Positions 1 through 10,096 of a stretch of 64,000 bases of DNA are shown piece after piece. The first letter of the stretch is position 1. Each line of letters opens with the position of its first letter. The translations under genes were made by a program, and so were the position numbers. The notes under the pieces were generated by a model. That model was given only the letters and a program-made list of their open reading frames with translations, did not search any database and had not been told where the DNA came from. This stretch comes from Atriophallophorus winterbourni. Lineage: Eukaryota > Platyhelminthes > Trematoda > Plagiorchiida > Microphallidae. The DNA lies in assembly GCA_013407085.1 (NCBI GenBank), contig JACCGJ010023477.1, positions 94,425 to 158,424 on the forward strand. Direction: 5' to 3'.

Positions 1-80
1 TTGTTGCCATATTATTCTGTGGTTTTTTGTAAAGCTGTATGCTTTTTAGACCATTAAAATTGAATTGAATTGAATTGAAT
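1..80 (+). repeat. CR1-like 3' end with (TTGAA)n tail
   Basis: The segment ends in a GCTTTTTAGACCATTAAA-type block followed by repeated TTGAA units. The same terminus recurs at 22797-22880 and 62157-62242, and on the minus strand at 4385-4470. Short tandem repeats at the 3' end in place of poly(A) are typical of CR1-clade non-LTR retrotransposons. Only the 3' UTR of this copy is inside the window. Confidence 0.8.
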
Positions 81-91
81 AATATATATCG

Positions 92-685
92 ACGGGCCAA
101 CAGATTGTTAGGAATCTGGCTGGTAACGTTAGCAAGGATAATGAACGTCTACCTTCGCACTACGATGGAGCATGCGGTAGAGGTCTGAGCCACTTGGCTG
201 AGAAAAGATATTGCTCTCTTTGATGCAATCTATCACAGAGAGACAAAGTTAATGATGGGTCTTCGCAATGCTCCATACACCGAAACCTTTTGACGTATGG
301 GTCTATGTGACTTTACCCAAAGAAGGATACGGTGCCATATTATCTTGACCTATAGAATTATGTTTACCGAAGGAAATCCACTAAAACACTTGCTTGATGT
401 GTGTGATGGGAAAGTGAGACGCGGACATACTTTATCACATTACGTCCAATTTTACCGTATTGTTTGTCCGTGCCATTTTTTCTCCCAATATGTAGTGGAC
501 TCTCCTTTTCTGGCGGTGTTTAAAGCGAAATTGGAGTTACATATGCAAAAGTATATCATTCGTGAGTCTTATATATGATATTATCTATTCCATTTATACT
601 ATTATATTTTTCACATTTTCATTCATACCGTCATTCTGTGGTGTTGTAAAGTATTAAATTTTTAACCATAAATCATTAAATCGAT
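92..685 (+). pseudogene. CR1-like reverse transcriptase C-terminal remnant plus 3' UTR
   Basis: Conceptual translation gives the region after the RT catalytic core, including RRIRCHIILTYRIMFTEGNP, with stops and frameshifts. It matches the minus-strand copy A at 8117-8749 closely (LLGIFRRIFGRFSL, then LCDFTQRRIRRDIILTYRI). The 3' UTR at 580-680 recurs at 51925-52060 and 53380-53520 and ends near an AACCATAAATC motif, so this is a second 3'-end subfamily distinct from the TTGAA-tailed one. It is a 5'-truncated, inactive copy. A short piece with the other family's CTTTTTGGACCATTAAA end follows at about 704-722. Confidence 0.8.
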
Positions 686-952
686 GGTTGGTTTCACGAT
701 TAATGCTTTTTGGACCATTAAAAACCGGGATTTTGCTGAGATATAAAGCACTAAACACAGTGATAACTGAGAAAGGCCGTGTTGCTCACCTACTCCGCAC
801 GTACACCTCACTTTGCGATTCCGTGTTTAGACACCGTAGCTCGTTGATTGGCTTCCATTTGCAACTTTGTATCTTCACAATAAACATTCATACTTCACAC
901 TATCGATTGGAGCAAACCACCGGATGTTTATGCTAGCTCTCGTTCCACACAG

Positions 953-1530
953 ATGGATATGCTTGCGACAACATTTAAACGCATGTCCACACAACCTACA
1001 TACGTCCATCAAGCTGGACAGCTTCACCAAGTATCCAATGCAACAGTTTCTAGACCTTACGTTAAGGAAACGTCAGAGGGTATAAGTCGAATCTTGAATT
1101 ACGCAGGTATACGAGTAACGCATAAAAGGGGTACAACGCTCCGATCATTATTAAAGCATCTCAAGGATAAAACACCTTCAGGCTGCACGACGAATTGCGT
1201 AAATAAAATCAACTACAAGGGTTGATCGGGAGTATATATCGGGCAAACATCCAGAGAAATTAGTACTAGGATAAGTAAACACAAAAATCGAACCGGTAAG
1301 CAGTCAAACATTTCCAGTGGATATCAATCATTGATGAGAGATTTAGCACTAGCTGAACACGTGCTTCACACAGGTCTCAGCATTGATCTTGATAACGTAG
1401 AAGTGATAAGGTGGGTAATAAAACCATACATTGAAGGACCTCACGCTGAGGCGGTTGAGTTACCGAAGGCTGGTAGGAATGCAGTCAATAAGATGGATGG
1501 GGCCGATATCTCCACAATCTGACGTATGGG
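953..1530 (+). pseudogene. Penelope-like element GIY-YIG endonuclease remnant
   Basis: The frame reads a connector (RILNYAGIRVTHKRGTTLRS, then LKDKTPSGCTTNCVNKIN), then YIGQTSREISTRISKHKNRT, then LAEHVLHTGLSIDLDNVEVI. That order is the linker, the GIY-YIG catalytic segment and the histidine-containing region of PLE endonucleases. One in-frame TGA sits just before the YIG motif at about 1224. The second cysteine pair expected just before it is lost (NYKG). The RT that should precede it is not visible upstream, so the copy is truncated. A hammerhead-like motif follows on the same strand at 1795-1845, as in other PLE 3' regions. Confidence 0.8.
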
Positions 1531-1794
1531 TCTGCAGCGGATGAACATTAACGTACGTGACAGCTAGTGTGCGCACCAAGCTCTTAATCGAGCTAATCTG
1601 TCAGCAGATATCATTCACACCTTCCAAGACCAAAACAATTGAGGGATTATACTGCACGGGGGTGTGCCAGTAGATATTGATCGGGCCTGTTTATCATAAC
1701 GAGCACAGAACCCACCCTGGACTTTGCGGTACTTAGCCAGCTTAGGATTGGTCAGGTGAATGAAATTTAAGCTTGATCACTTTTTTACTATTGA

Positions 1795-1845
1795 CACACT
1801 TGGCCTGACGAAACTTCTGAGACAGAAGCGACACGTTCCCAATAA
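1795..1845 (+). ncRNA. Degenerate type I hammerhead ribozyme of PLE type
   Basis: The core CTGACGA is at 1805-1811. Helix II CTTCTG pairs with CAGAAG (1814-1819 with 1823-1828). The GAAA position reads GACA (1830-1833), followed by CGTT and CCCAA. The CTTGGC before the core can partly pair with CCCAA after it as helix I. Three relatives lie in the window (19389-19425 minus, 19735-19775 plus, 47328-47370 plus). Hammerheads are known in PLE pseudo-LTRs. The A-to-C change in GAAA makes this copy probably inactive. Confidence 0.6.
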
Positions 1846-1859
1846 ACAGCTCTCACAGA

Positions 1860-2740
1860 TTCATTGCAAACTTTCTTTATTTCACTTTAGCCAACGCTTA
1901 TGCACAGCGCACTATTCAACCCCTTTGCGCAATACACCTTTTGTCATAGTCTCATAAAAGTCATCGATGCCAGAGTTTGTGGAGACCCCGAGGCTTGACC
2001 AAACTATTTGGAACAAGGCCATGGCGCGTAGAACAAATTAAAATTGTCAACGTCTTCAGAACTATGTGAGCAGTTTAGTCTTTGTATCACTAACAATTTC
2101 ATTCAAACATACCCACGTTCAAAGAAATTGCATCAGCTTGTTCTTCGTCTCGTTGAGCGCAGTAATATGAAAAGCACAATACTCAAGCGATCATAACAGA
2201 GCGCAAATGCTCACGCAGACCATTTATTGATTCGTGCAATACTGAAACTCACAAGACGCGATTTTAACATGCAACAATGATTGATAAGCCAAGGATCGAT
2301 GCTGGCCTTTTGCGCGAGTCTAATCTTACGGAACTATGTATGAGAAATTACCCAACAAGACTGCATAAACTCGTTATGTCTTCCCTCTTCGACATTGAAT
2401 GAGCAAATCAATTTAACTATTACATCTCAGAAGCTTTTTTTAAATTTGCCGGGGCGTCAGACAAGTGTCTTTGCACGGATTCAACATTATCCGTTCACTG
2501 CCCAAACGTTTGAGAACACAAACTGCTGTTGGAAGAAGATTCAGCTATCGTTTCCCAACACACATAGTAGCTTTTGTCGAAGATATACCGCTTTTTCCGG
2601 CATTTATGGAATTTGGGATTGTATAAAATATGAACAAAATCAAAGTCCATAGTCAACGGACTGTATCACTTCCAATTAGCAGTGTTGAAAACGGTCAGTT
2701 TCACATATCTGACCATTCACACTACTTTCTCACGATCGAT
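1860..2740. other. No gene recognised
   Basis: The stretch has short open frames only, the longest about 85 codons at 2395-2652. That frame shows no recognisable domain and no repeat match inside the window. Probably decayed repeat or spacer. Confidence 0.5.
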
Positions 2741-2779
2741 TAATAGGATTAGCCATGACAAATTGTTTGTTCAAAACAA

Positions 2780-3113
2780 GTTCTTTGTTTGGTCCCGACA
2801 CCAGTGTAGCGAGTGGGTGGGTTTGGGAGGGACCGGAAATCAATGTGCCAGGTCTTTTCGGGTCAACAAGTCGCAGCTGGCAAATGGTTACATTTCGTTC
2901 CAACAAGAACCGCTAAACCACCCCGCGTTGCACACACGCACATCCAACGTGTATCGATTCATCCCTGAGGTCAACCTGACCAACGCTATTCGCGTTCACC
3001 CACCATTCCCAAATCACAAGATAATCCAATTGGTCAATGGTGTTTATTAAGCACAAGACAAATAAAGAAACACACCAATGTATTGTGGTGCTCACATTCA
3101 CATCTCTTACACA
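2780..3113 (-). repeat. Dispersed repeat block Y
   Basis: The part at about 2935-3085 recurs, often inverted, at 38995-39170, 42405-42530 and 54640-54710. A shared hallmark is TTTATTAAGCACAAGAC next to GTTCACCCAC. It lies directly next to a hammerhead repeat at 3114-3151, and the copy at 38.9 kb keeps the same order (hammerhead then Y, read along the ribozyme strand). The two therefore probably belong to one composite element. Open frames across it are not conserved between copies. Confidence 0.6.
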
Positions 3114-3200
3114 CCACTACCGGTTTCTGGCTGTTTGCCGTCATCAGGTGGAGACAGTATGATCAGGTTCAGTGAGGCTTGAAACAGTGGTGAAGTGTTA
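3085..3200 (-). ncRNA. Hammerhead-ribozyme short repeat, subfamily 1
   Basis: On the minus strand, CCAC (3151-3148) precedes core CTGATGA (3147-3141). Then come a helix II of GGC/GCC around an AAACA loop, GAAA (3127-3124), CCGGTA (3123-3118) and GTGG (3117-3114). CCAC and GTGG pair as helix I, and the predicted cleavage is after GTA. Helix III is the self-complementary ACCGGT. The outermost helix II pair is C-A, a mismatch, while all other core positions match the hammerhead consensus. The post-ribozyme tail (GGGATG-like, then GTGAGCACCACAATA) is shared with copies at 56218, 3653 and 22887. Confidence 0.75.
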
Positions 3201-3252
3201 ATCAATGTTATGCTTGGTGTTCACCTTGTGTTCGCCGAGCTTGCGTAGTTGT

Positions 3253-3299
3253 TCTTGGATGTTTCGTCATCAGGCTAGATGACATCATTAGCAAAACTT
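3253..3299 (-). ncRNA. Hammerhead-like motif, left arm of inverted repeat
   Basis: On the minus strand the core reads CTAATGA (one change from CTGATGA). It is followed by helix II GTCATC paired with GATGAC, then GAAA (3265-3262) and CATC at the cleavage region. The right arm shows CGTC there. The core G-to-A change probably abolishes activity. Confidence 0.6.
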
Positions 3300-3487
3300 C
3301 TTTCCAAGAATTCTCGAGCGTGGCACTCAACAACAAATTCAATTAACCAGCATCTCCAACTGGCTACAACATATGGACAAATGAGAAACCGCTCACGGAG
3401 AAGGCATAACATAAACTCGACCAATCCGCGGGAGTGACCGTGAACGGTCAGGCAAACAGTATAATAACCAACGAATTCGAACTGCAA

Positions 3488-3535
3488 GTTTTGTTGATGA
3501 TGTCATCTAGCTTGATGACGAAACGTCCAAGAACA
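3488..3535 (+). ncRNA. Hammerhead-like motif, right arm of inverted repeat
   Basis: The core position reads TTGATGA (3494-3500, expected CTGATGA). Helix II GTCATC (3502-3507) pairs with GATGAC (3514-3519). GAAA is at 3520-3523 and CGTC at 3524-3527, with predicted cleavage after 3527. CAAGA afterwards pairs with TTTTG before the core as helix I. Helix III is the minimal palindrome ACGT, which usually implies action as a dimer. Confidence 0.65.
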
Positions 3536-3639
3536 ACTACGCAAGCTCGGCGAACACAAGGTGAACACCATCCACATTCTGAGCTACGAATATTTTCCTC
3601 TATTGCTGAATGTTATACTTGCATGCCACTGGTGTATAG

Positions 3640-3910
3640 AGTTCTTACCAGTAGTGGTGTGTAAGGGATGTGGATGTGAGCACCACAATACATTGGTCTT
3701 TTATATGCGCCTCGAGCTCTAGGCCAGTAATCACTTTGTGATTCTGTATTTGAATGAAACACACGCTTATCTTATATATAGGCAAACAAACAATTACAAC
3801 GGTGATCCTCAAACATGTTTGTCTCGGTTGTCACTTCGACCTGATTTGGTAATCGATTTCGTGCCAACCTGTACACTTCAATATGAAACGCTTTTGGTTA
3901 AGATTTCATT
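3640..3910 (+). repeat. Hammerhead-repeat 3' half joined to repeat block X
   Basis: 3653-3695 matches the post-cleavage half of the hammerhead short repeat (GTAGTGG, then GTGAGCACCACAATAC), but the ribozyme core upstream is absent. 3740-3900 is repeat X, with AACATGTTTGTC and TCGATTTCGTGCC blocks shared with 54715-54830 and, inverted, 38750-38900. A more diverged X copy is at 51440-51600. No credible coding frame. Confidence 0.6.
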
Positions 3911-3949
3911 ACGCACCTCCATGTCTTAATCGACCGAAAGAGAATTACA

Positions 3950-4384
3950 AAATATTTATAGCCTTCTATTGCATTGCACGAACTAGTCTAGGCGAAATTT
4001 CTGAAGCCATCGAAGCCACGTAATGAGTCCTAAAAGGTTCAATACTGACTCCAATACGGCTCCGATTACGCAATTGACCATTTGCTTCCTCCGAACTCAG
4101 ATGCTTTCATGGTAGAAAAATCAATAAGCGCATCAAAAACCACAGGATGACGAGGTATATATAGCAATAATGTAAAATCTTCCAGGAATTAACAGAAACT
4201 GTCACCGTACGGTTCATTATCTATTCATTGAGCTTCGAATCGAAAGCTTCAACTGATTTCTTCGGACCAGATGTTGCATGTGAAACAAATTCTGACCGAG
4301 GTAAAAATGTCCGATGAATGTCGAATCGAGAAAGTGGGGTACTTAAAATTTTGAATGTCTGCGTTTCCGAGTAAGGGCCTTGAG
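3950..4384. other. No gene recognised
   Basis: AT-rich sequence without a long frame or a repeat match that I can see in this window. Confidence 0.4.
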
Positions 4385-4600
4385 ATTTAATTCAATTAAT
4401 TCAATTTAACGGTTTAATAAGCATATAGCATTACAAAAGCCACAGAATAATATGCGAATTACGAATAACATAAGTAGTATAAACGGGATTTGTTTGCTTT
4501 CTGAGCAGTTCAGGAATCAGGTAAAAATCAATTGGACAGAAACTGTTTTCGATCGGTTAACTAGTAAATGTTTGAGGGGATGATCGTCCGTGTGCAAACT
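4385..4600 (-). repeat. CR1-like 3' UTR and TTGAA-type tail
   Basis: Read on the minus strand it matches 22690-22880: an AATTCGCATATTATTCTGTGG block, then GCTTTTGTAATGC, then an ATTAAA-like block and AATTGAATTAATTGAATT. This is a 5'-truncated copy. Upstream RT sequence is too decayed to follow beyond about 4600. Confidence 0.75.
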
Positions 4601-5280
4601 TTTAACTCAGCATAAGTTCACTCCGTATTCGTTTTTGGGTAAAAATATGTTGGCCATGTTATCACATTCGTTGCTGAACACGGTGATAAATCCTGTTAAG
4701 TAGATCAATATCATTCTTTAGGCTTGGATTGCATATTCAATAAGTTTTAAGTAAGTTGTGTACGGTATCGGTATCTGTCGTGAAACGCCTGAATATCCTA
4801 GTGAGTTATATATATTTGAGACCGAGGATTCTAGTACGAGCACGGATCCATGATTGCGAAGTTTTTGTGCGTTGCTTTGAGCTGGAATTGTGATTAACGG
4901 ATACATCTACATTTTTGTTGTATTTTGTGTAGTGTAGACTTTTCTTGCTCTACTACATAATTCGTTAGTCCGCATTTTTTCATTGACGATAAATTCTTAT
5001 TGTACATTTTTGGTATATTTTTGAACACTCACATAATACCATACCATGAGCAATTTTTTATAAGTAATGTTTTTCACATCAAAAAATCACAGCTATTCCA
5101 TAATCAACTTTCCAACTGCTGTGCGGTCGCATTATTTTACCTGACACTTCTGTTCATATCTTCACCGAATCGGCTCAGATTTATCCCATTCCGAAAATTC
5201 TGTGCTACTTTCGATCATATCTATCGGAATTTATTTGTTTTGCTCTTGTTAACGGATTCACTGCAATATTGACATATCGA
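4600..5280. other. No gene recognised
   Basis: Only short frames, such as about 90 codons at 5000-5272, with a hydrophobic AT-driven composition. The right edge probably grades into the 5' UTR of CR1 copy F. Confidence 0.4.
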
Positions 5281-6595
5281 CGTAAATATCTTAGTTTTCT
5301 CACGCGCGCAAACATTTCCCCATCGCTAACTATTCTACAGTTTTTGCTATTATTGCGAAGATCGCGTCGAACAACACACTTCAGTACTTATTTCTGTATC
5401 CTACCTTGTGTGATTAACGATTTATAGTGGATTATTTGCTAAATGACGAAATCACGAGTTCCAAAGCAAAAACACCGACCAATCGACCAAACGTCCAAGC
5501 TCAGCCGAATAACCTACCTCAGGCTACCAACATTTGTGACCGCATCACGAGATCTAACATACGGACAAAAAATCGATAGATCAAGCTGTGACAGCGACAA
5601 TGAACCTACCTGACCTCTGTGCCAAGGGCCTGGATACGGCGAAGGCAACAATTGTTGCAATGGCCAGCCCAGCTGGTAGGACGAACCTCGACACGCAGAA
5701 TTGTTCCGAGGTCACGTGCAATGCGTGTGAACAACCGGCGAGTAAATTCATAACGTGTTTTCTGTAATAGGTAAAATCCAAGGTAAATGTGACCGTACTT
5801 TTGCCCTTGATTCGATAGCATTGATAAATAATGAAGAGGTTCCAGGCGCCTGCTGTGCCTGTGTTCGTTGCAGAGCCAAATTCTTGCACGATGCGGATAA
5901 TTGAAGCAAAATTATAATTTCGAGTTGAACCTTCGACGTGTGGAGGAAATATTGGTGTGTACGCGAGTGATCACCGATGTGAACAATCATATCGATACAC
6001 CGATTTCGGAACCACCACTGAAGGTATCTGAGACTAAGCCTATTGTTTTGCCAAAAAAGAAAAAAGCAGGGTTAATCCCGTTTAGGAATCAGTTAAAACG
6101 ACCACGGAATTATGAAATTCTTAAAAAGGATATGCTGTTACGGTCGATCTCAGCTGTACACTCCAAAACTGCTGTACCCGACTCACAAAGTCAAGCCTAA
6201 AATGGTTTAAATTAAAAAACTGACTTTCCGGTTCGCAAAAAGAACTCCCCATACGCGCTGAGCGTGATATGTACGAACGTTAGCGAGTCCCAAGAAAGCC
6301 TGTTTGATAACAAACAGAAAGACGATCTCAAGAAATTATCTTAACTTTGCCACCTAATGCAAATTGACGCAGACAAAGTGAATCGTCACTCAATTTCAGC
6401 TCACATTGGTCAACCTCGGTTGCTGAAGGTAACACTGAATTGCGAGGCTGATATAGAAAAGTATCATCAAGTATAGTTCTACTTCGTGTACCAGAAAATA
6501 CTTATCGAGCATCGATTCAGGAAACCGTAGAGCACGATGTCAAGCAGTGGCAATACAATGCGTGTTCTCTAGATGGCACCACTAAGTTCGGTCCA
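5280..6595 (+). pseudogene. CR1 copy F, 5' half: ORF1 remnant
   Basis: A start ATG at 5443 opens a lysine/arginine-rich N-terminus (MTKSRVPKQKHRPI), then the frame breaks. A cysteine-rich segment follows at about 5700-5890 (VTCNACEQ, FITC, then CCACVRCRAK). This resembles the PHD-like zinc finger of CR1-clade ORF1 proteins, which bind nucleic acid in the retrotransposition complex. Further on, IGQPRLLKVTLNCEADIEKY (about 6390-6460) matches LGQPRLLRITVRSERDLENI in copy B ORF1. Several stops and frameshifts. The copy stops at the MULE terminus at 6596, and RT sequence of a CR1 resumes on the other side at 15100. Confidence 0.7.
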
Positions 6596-6760
6596 CGACA
6601 GTTGCTCCTTGACAATTGCTCCCCGACAATTACTCCGCGACAATAGCTCCTTGACAATAGCTCCTTGGTATATTTGCTCCTTGCCCAATTGCTCCTTGCC
6701 CAATTGCTCCTTGTCCAATTGCTCCTTGCCCTATTGCTCCTTGACCAATTGCTCCATGAC
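6596..6760 (+). repeat. MULE left terminal inverted repeat, iterated GCTCC units
   Basis: About eleven units of the form GCTCCTTGACAATT recur every 13-17 bp. The outer 30 or so bases match the reverse complement of the other end almost exactly. Inner units diverge in a different way, with many reading CTTGCCCAATTG. Confidence 0.85.
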
Positions 6761-7036
6761 TTTTAGATCACGATCAGATTGGTTAACATTGCGACGAAAA
6801 TAATTCATACAAGTGGAGACAAGTATTTTTCTTCTTTGAACATTTTAATAAAAATTGATTAAATTACTATAGATCACTGTAATAACAATAACAATTACTA
6901 AGCCATGTGTTTTTCAGTGTTTTTCACAAAATCCTGGTCTCATGTCTGATAACTGCACACAAAAATATCACTGTTATAAAACATCTTCCAAACTACTGTC
7001 TTGATTGTCTTCTCCTTCTTCCTCTGCAACAGAAGC

Positions 7037-7990
7037 CTACAAATTGTAGCAAAAGGCAATGCTCTTCAGTACACTCACGGTGTCCCGACCCTGCTGACCT
7101 TCAAAAACTCTTTCAATTCTTTCTGCCAGTTTGATGTGTTTCTTCCTTTTTGGTGGTGGGGGCTGACCACTCAACAGCTGGGTTATTGTGTTTTTGTTTA
7201 ACATCTGTTCATTTATGATGCTGTCAATGAATCTGAACATATGAGGGAAGAACGCTCCCACAAGGGACTGCATTCTGTTGTGCCAGACCTCGATACTGTT
7301 GTTGGTTTGTAGCATGTCTGGCATGGTGCGTTCGTACTGGTTCCACAGTTCAATGGAAACATGGGGGGCACGGCGTTTAGCTCCTTGCCGTCTTGGGTGG
7401 CCTCCCGATCCAGGTGTCTTCAAAAATAGTCAACAAAGCTCGCTCCATTCTTGCCATGCATGTGACGAAACTGGATTTCTGTCAGAGTTTCCAATGCCCC
7501 CCAACAACTTGGTACGGGGGAAGAAAAGAAATGAAAAACGCAGGAAGACACCGAATCCAACATGCAAAAAGACCATCCTCTTCAGCATAGGTGGTCGCTA
7601 ATCCAAGTTGCTGACACTTCCTCAAGCAGCACTGACCCAGATGAAAGAAGCAGCCTGTCACTACAATGCCACGAAACCCCTGTTCAAAAGCACGGATGGC
7701 AGCATTTTCAAAGTCACACATCAAGGTCGTCGGTGCAAGGTTTGGCTGCAGCTCTCTGAGAGCCTGTTTAAAAAAGAAAGATAAAAAGATAAAAGCATCA
7801 AAACGCATATGTGTCAGCAAAGGGTGAAAAATGTCATGAAAATAATGAAAATGATGAAAATAACCCTAACGCTTATCATGCTGAATAAGATAATGGTATT
7901 ATGTAACTGTAGAATCCAACGATATACTGCCGTTGTTTTTCCAGGCTGCAGTGCAAACACCACCGGCATCATGAGTCCTTGGCAGCAAAT
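7037..7990 (-). pseudogene. MULE transposase, 3' part (second Asp and Glu of DDE)
   Basis: The MULE resumes at about 7985 with MMPVVFALQPGKTTAVYRW, which continues the FHQSYTIH end at 14130. After a probable intron it reads ELQPNLAPTTLMCDFENAA, with the second catalytic Asp at 7713-7715. Then come GCFFHLGQCCLRKCQQLGLA, the conserved Cys/His segment, and TNNSIEVWHNRMQSL, with the catalytic Glu at 7289-7291. The C-terminus ends at 7037. A frameshift or loss separates the two open blocks near 7430-7480. All three catalytic positions are present, so the parent element was probably autonomous. Confidence 0.8.
7756..7907 (-). other. Probable spliceosomal intron in the MULE transposase
   Basis: Reading minus, a GTTACAT donor lies at 7907. 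A long pyrimidine tract (TTTATCTTTTTATC, then TTTCTTTTTT) ends in AAACAG at 7764, with a further CTCAG acceptor at 7756. Using the 7756 acceptor keeps the frame (YRWILQ to ELQPN), and this matches the usual spacing between these conserved MULE blocks. Which of the two acceptors is used is uncertain. Confidence 0.55.
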
Positions 7991-8116
7991 TCAAATTCAA
8001 ATTCAAAGATTTATGGCTAAAAAAATTAATACTTCACAACACCAAAGGATGGCGGTATTAATAAAACATGAAAAAATACAATAGTATAAAAGCAATAGAG
8101 AATATCAAATGTAAGG

Positions 8117-9935
8117 CTAACGAATGTTATTCTTTTGCATATGTAATTCGAATTTCACTTTAAACGCCGCCAGGCAAGGAGAGCCCACCACAGGTTGTGG
8201 TAGGGAATTCCAAAGATATGTAGCACGTATGGCGAAAAAATGGCGCCAACAGTCAATACGGGAACTTGGGACGTAAAGGGATAAGGTATGTCCGCGTGTC
8301 ACTTTCCCATCACACACATCAAGCAAGTGTTTTAGTGGATGTCCTTCGGTAGACACAATTCTATAGGTCAGAATAATATCGCGTCGTATCCTCCTTTGGG
8401 TAAAGTCGCATAGACCCAGACGTCGCAATCTTTCGGTGTACGGAACATTGCGAAGACCCATCACTAACTTTGTTGCTCTATGATAGATTTTATCGAAGAG
8501 AGCAATATCCTTTCGCAGCCAAGGAGCCCACACCTCTACTGCATAATCCATCGTAGGGCGAAGGTAGACATTCAGTATCCTTGATAACGTTACCAGAGAG
8601 AATCTTCCAAATATTCTTCGAAAGATACCCAACAATCTGTTCGCCCGTCGATATGTGTTCTGGCAGTGCGCTGTGCTCTTCAGGTTCCTGCTAATCCACA
8701 CTCCAAGATCTTTTTCTAACGAGCTCCATGCTAGGTTTTCAGTTACCAATCAATATGACCAAGGAACATTCTTGCCAAGATGGAGCATCTTACATTTTTG
8801 TATGTTGAATGACATGTCATTTATGGCCGCCCAATTCGACACGCTGTCCAAATCCGTTTGCAGTTTCTCACAATTCTCTGCAGAACTTATTGTCGTCCAA
8901 ATGTTCTTATCATCCGCTAACAGGACCATTTGGACGATATGAGGGGGGTAAATCATATATGTACAACAGAAAGCGGAGCGGGCCTAGCACAGACCCTTGT
9001 GGGACTCCACTGGTGGTTTTGAACGTTTGGGATAGCGCTCCGTTAACTTTAACTCGGGCGTCGCGGTCTGACAGATAGTCGCACAACCATGAGAGGGGTG
9101 GATCACATATTCCTAAACGCATCAGTTTTTGAAGAAGCAAATGATGATTGACTCTGTCAAAAGCTTTCGAAATGTCTAGGTAACAGACGTGGATGCAAGA
9201 ACTTTTATCCATCTCCTTTGTCCTGTCGTCTAACGTGAGAAGAAGATTCGTGAGACAAGATCGGTGTGATCGAAATCCATGCTGCGCTGGCGAAAACAAA
9301 TTATGCGATTCGAAGTGTGCAACTATTCTTTCCGAGACTATACGTTCCATGAGCTTAGCAATAACAGGTGAAAGTGTGACGGGACGATAATTTGCAACGA
9401 TCTGCAACCGGCTTTTAAAGATAGGTGTCATCACGCCGGACTTACAATCTTTCGGTAAAACTCCCTTAAGGAACGAATAGTTAAACAGGCTGGAGAGCAG
9501 TTCACAAAGCTGACGGTGACAGAACCTGAGCACATCCGATGTGATGCCATCCGCTCCTGGGGATTTTCTTACCTTTAGTTTGAGCAAATGACTTGCAACA
9601 ATCATTGGATTTATCGAAATATCGCACAACGTTTCGATTCCTGTTTCAATTGAACACTCAGAACGTTCCACTAATACCTTTGGCACGAACACCTTAGAAT
9701 AGTAAATTGCCAGAGCATTTTTGGTTTATAACGCTGTTTCAGTTAGTTTTTCGCCATTCTGGATGGGAAAAATACCTGGTTTGACTTTTGCTTTCGCGTT
9801 CATGATTTTGTATAATAACTTAGGGTTGCGTTCCATTTTCGATAGGAGCATCAATTGGTGCGCTTTCTTATCCTCTCGAATAAGCGCAGTCACTTTGTTG
9901 CGTAGTATAGGGAAATGTTGCCAAGAAGTAGAAGT
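8117..9935 (-). pseudogene. CR1 copy A reverse transcriptase
   Basis: Motifs appear in order: KSPGADGITSDVLRF, NYRPVTLSPVIAKLMERIV, QHGFRSHRSCLTNLL, CYLDISKAFDRVNHHLLLQK, SGVPQGSVLGP, then LLADDKNIW, LGVWISRNLKS and IYHRATKLVMGL. A frameshift at about 8910-8956 breaks the frame just before the catalytic YXDD-type box, which reads LADD where other copies have FADD. The C-terminal 210 codons (8749-8117) are still open. The 3' UTR of about 120 bp follows. Confidence 0.9.
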
Positions 9936-10096
9936 AATTCAATGTAATTCAAGGTTTTTAATGGTCTAAAAAGCAACAAGCTTAACAACAACCATAGGAT
10001 GGTAAAAATTGAAATTTAAGTGTATAAACAATATAAGAACATAGATTAAACAGTATATAAGTGTTCTGGAAACGAATAATGCAATAAAAATTCGTC

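Larger units (their letters stand above)
3216..3569. repeat. 84-bp inverted repeat carrying two hammerhead cores
   Basis: Arms 3216-3299 and 3486-3569 are reverse complements with four differences, all transitions. The spacer of about 186 bp is unique here. Each arm holds a PLE-like hammerhead motif facing away from the spacer. Part of the same sequence recurs at 32480-32600. Inverted termini of this kind are common in PLE insertions. Confidence 0.8.

Noticed and set aside
6573..6803. A frame encoding repeated CSLPN units resembling a low-complexity secreted protein.
   Set aside because: It is the MULE terminal repeat array read through by chance. The same array is present inverted at the other end.
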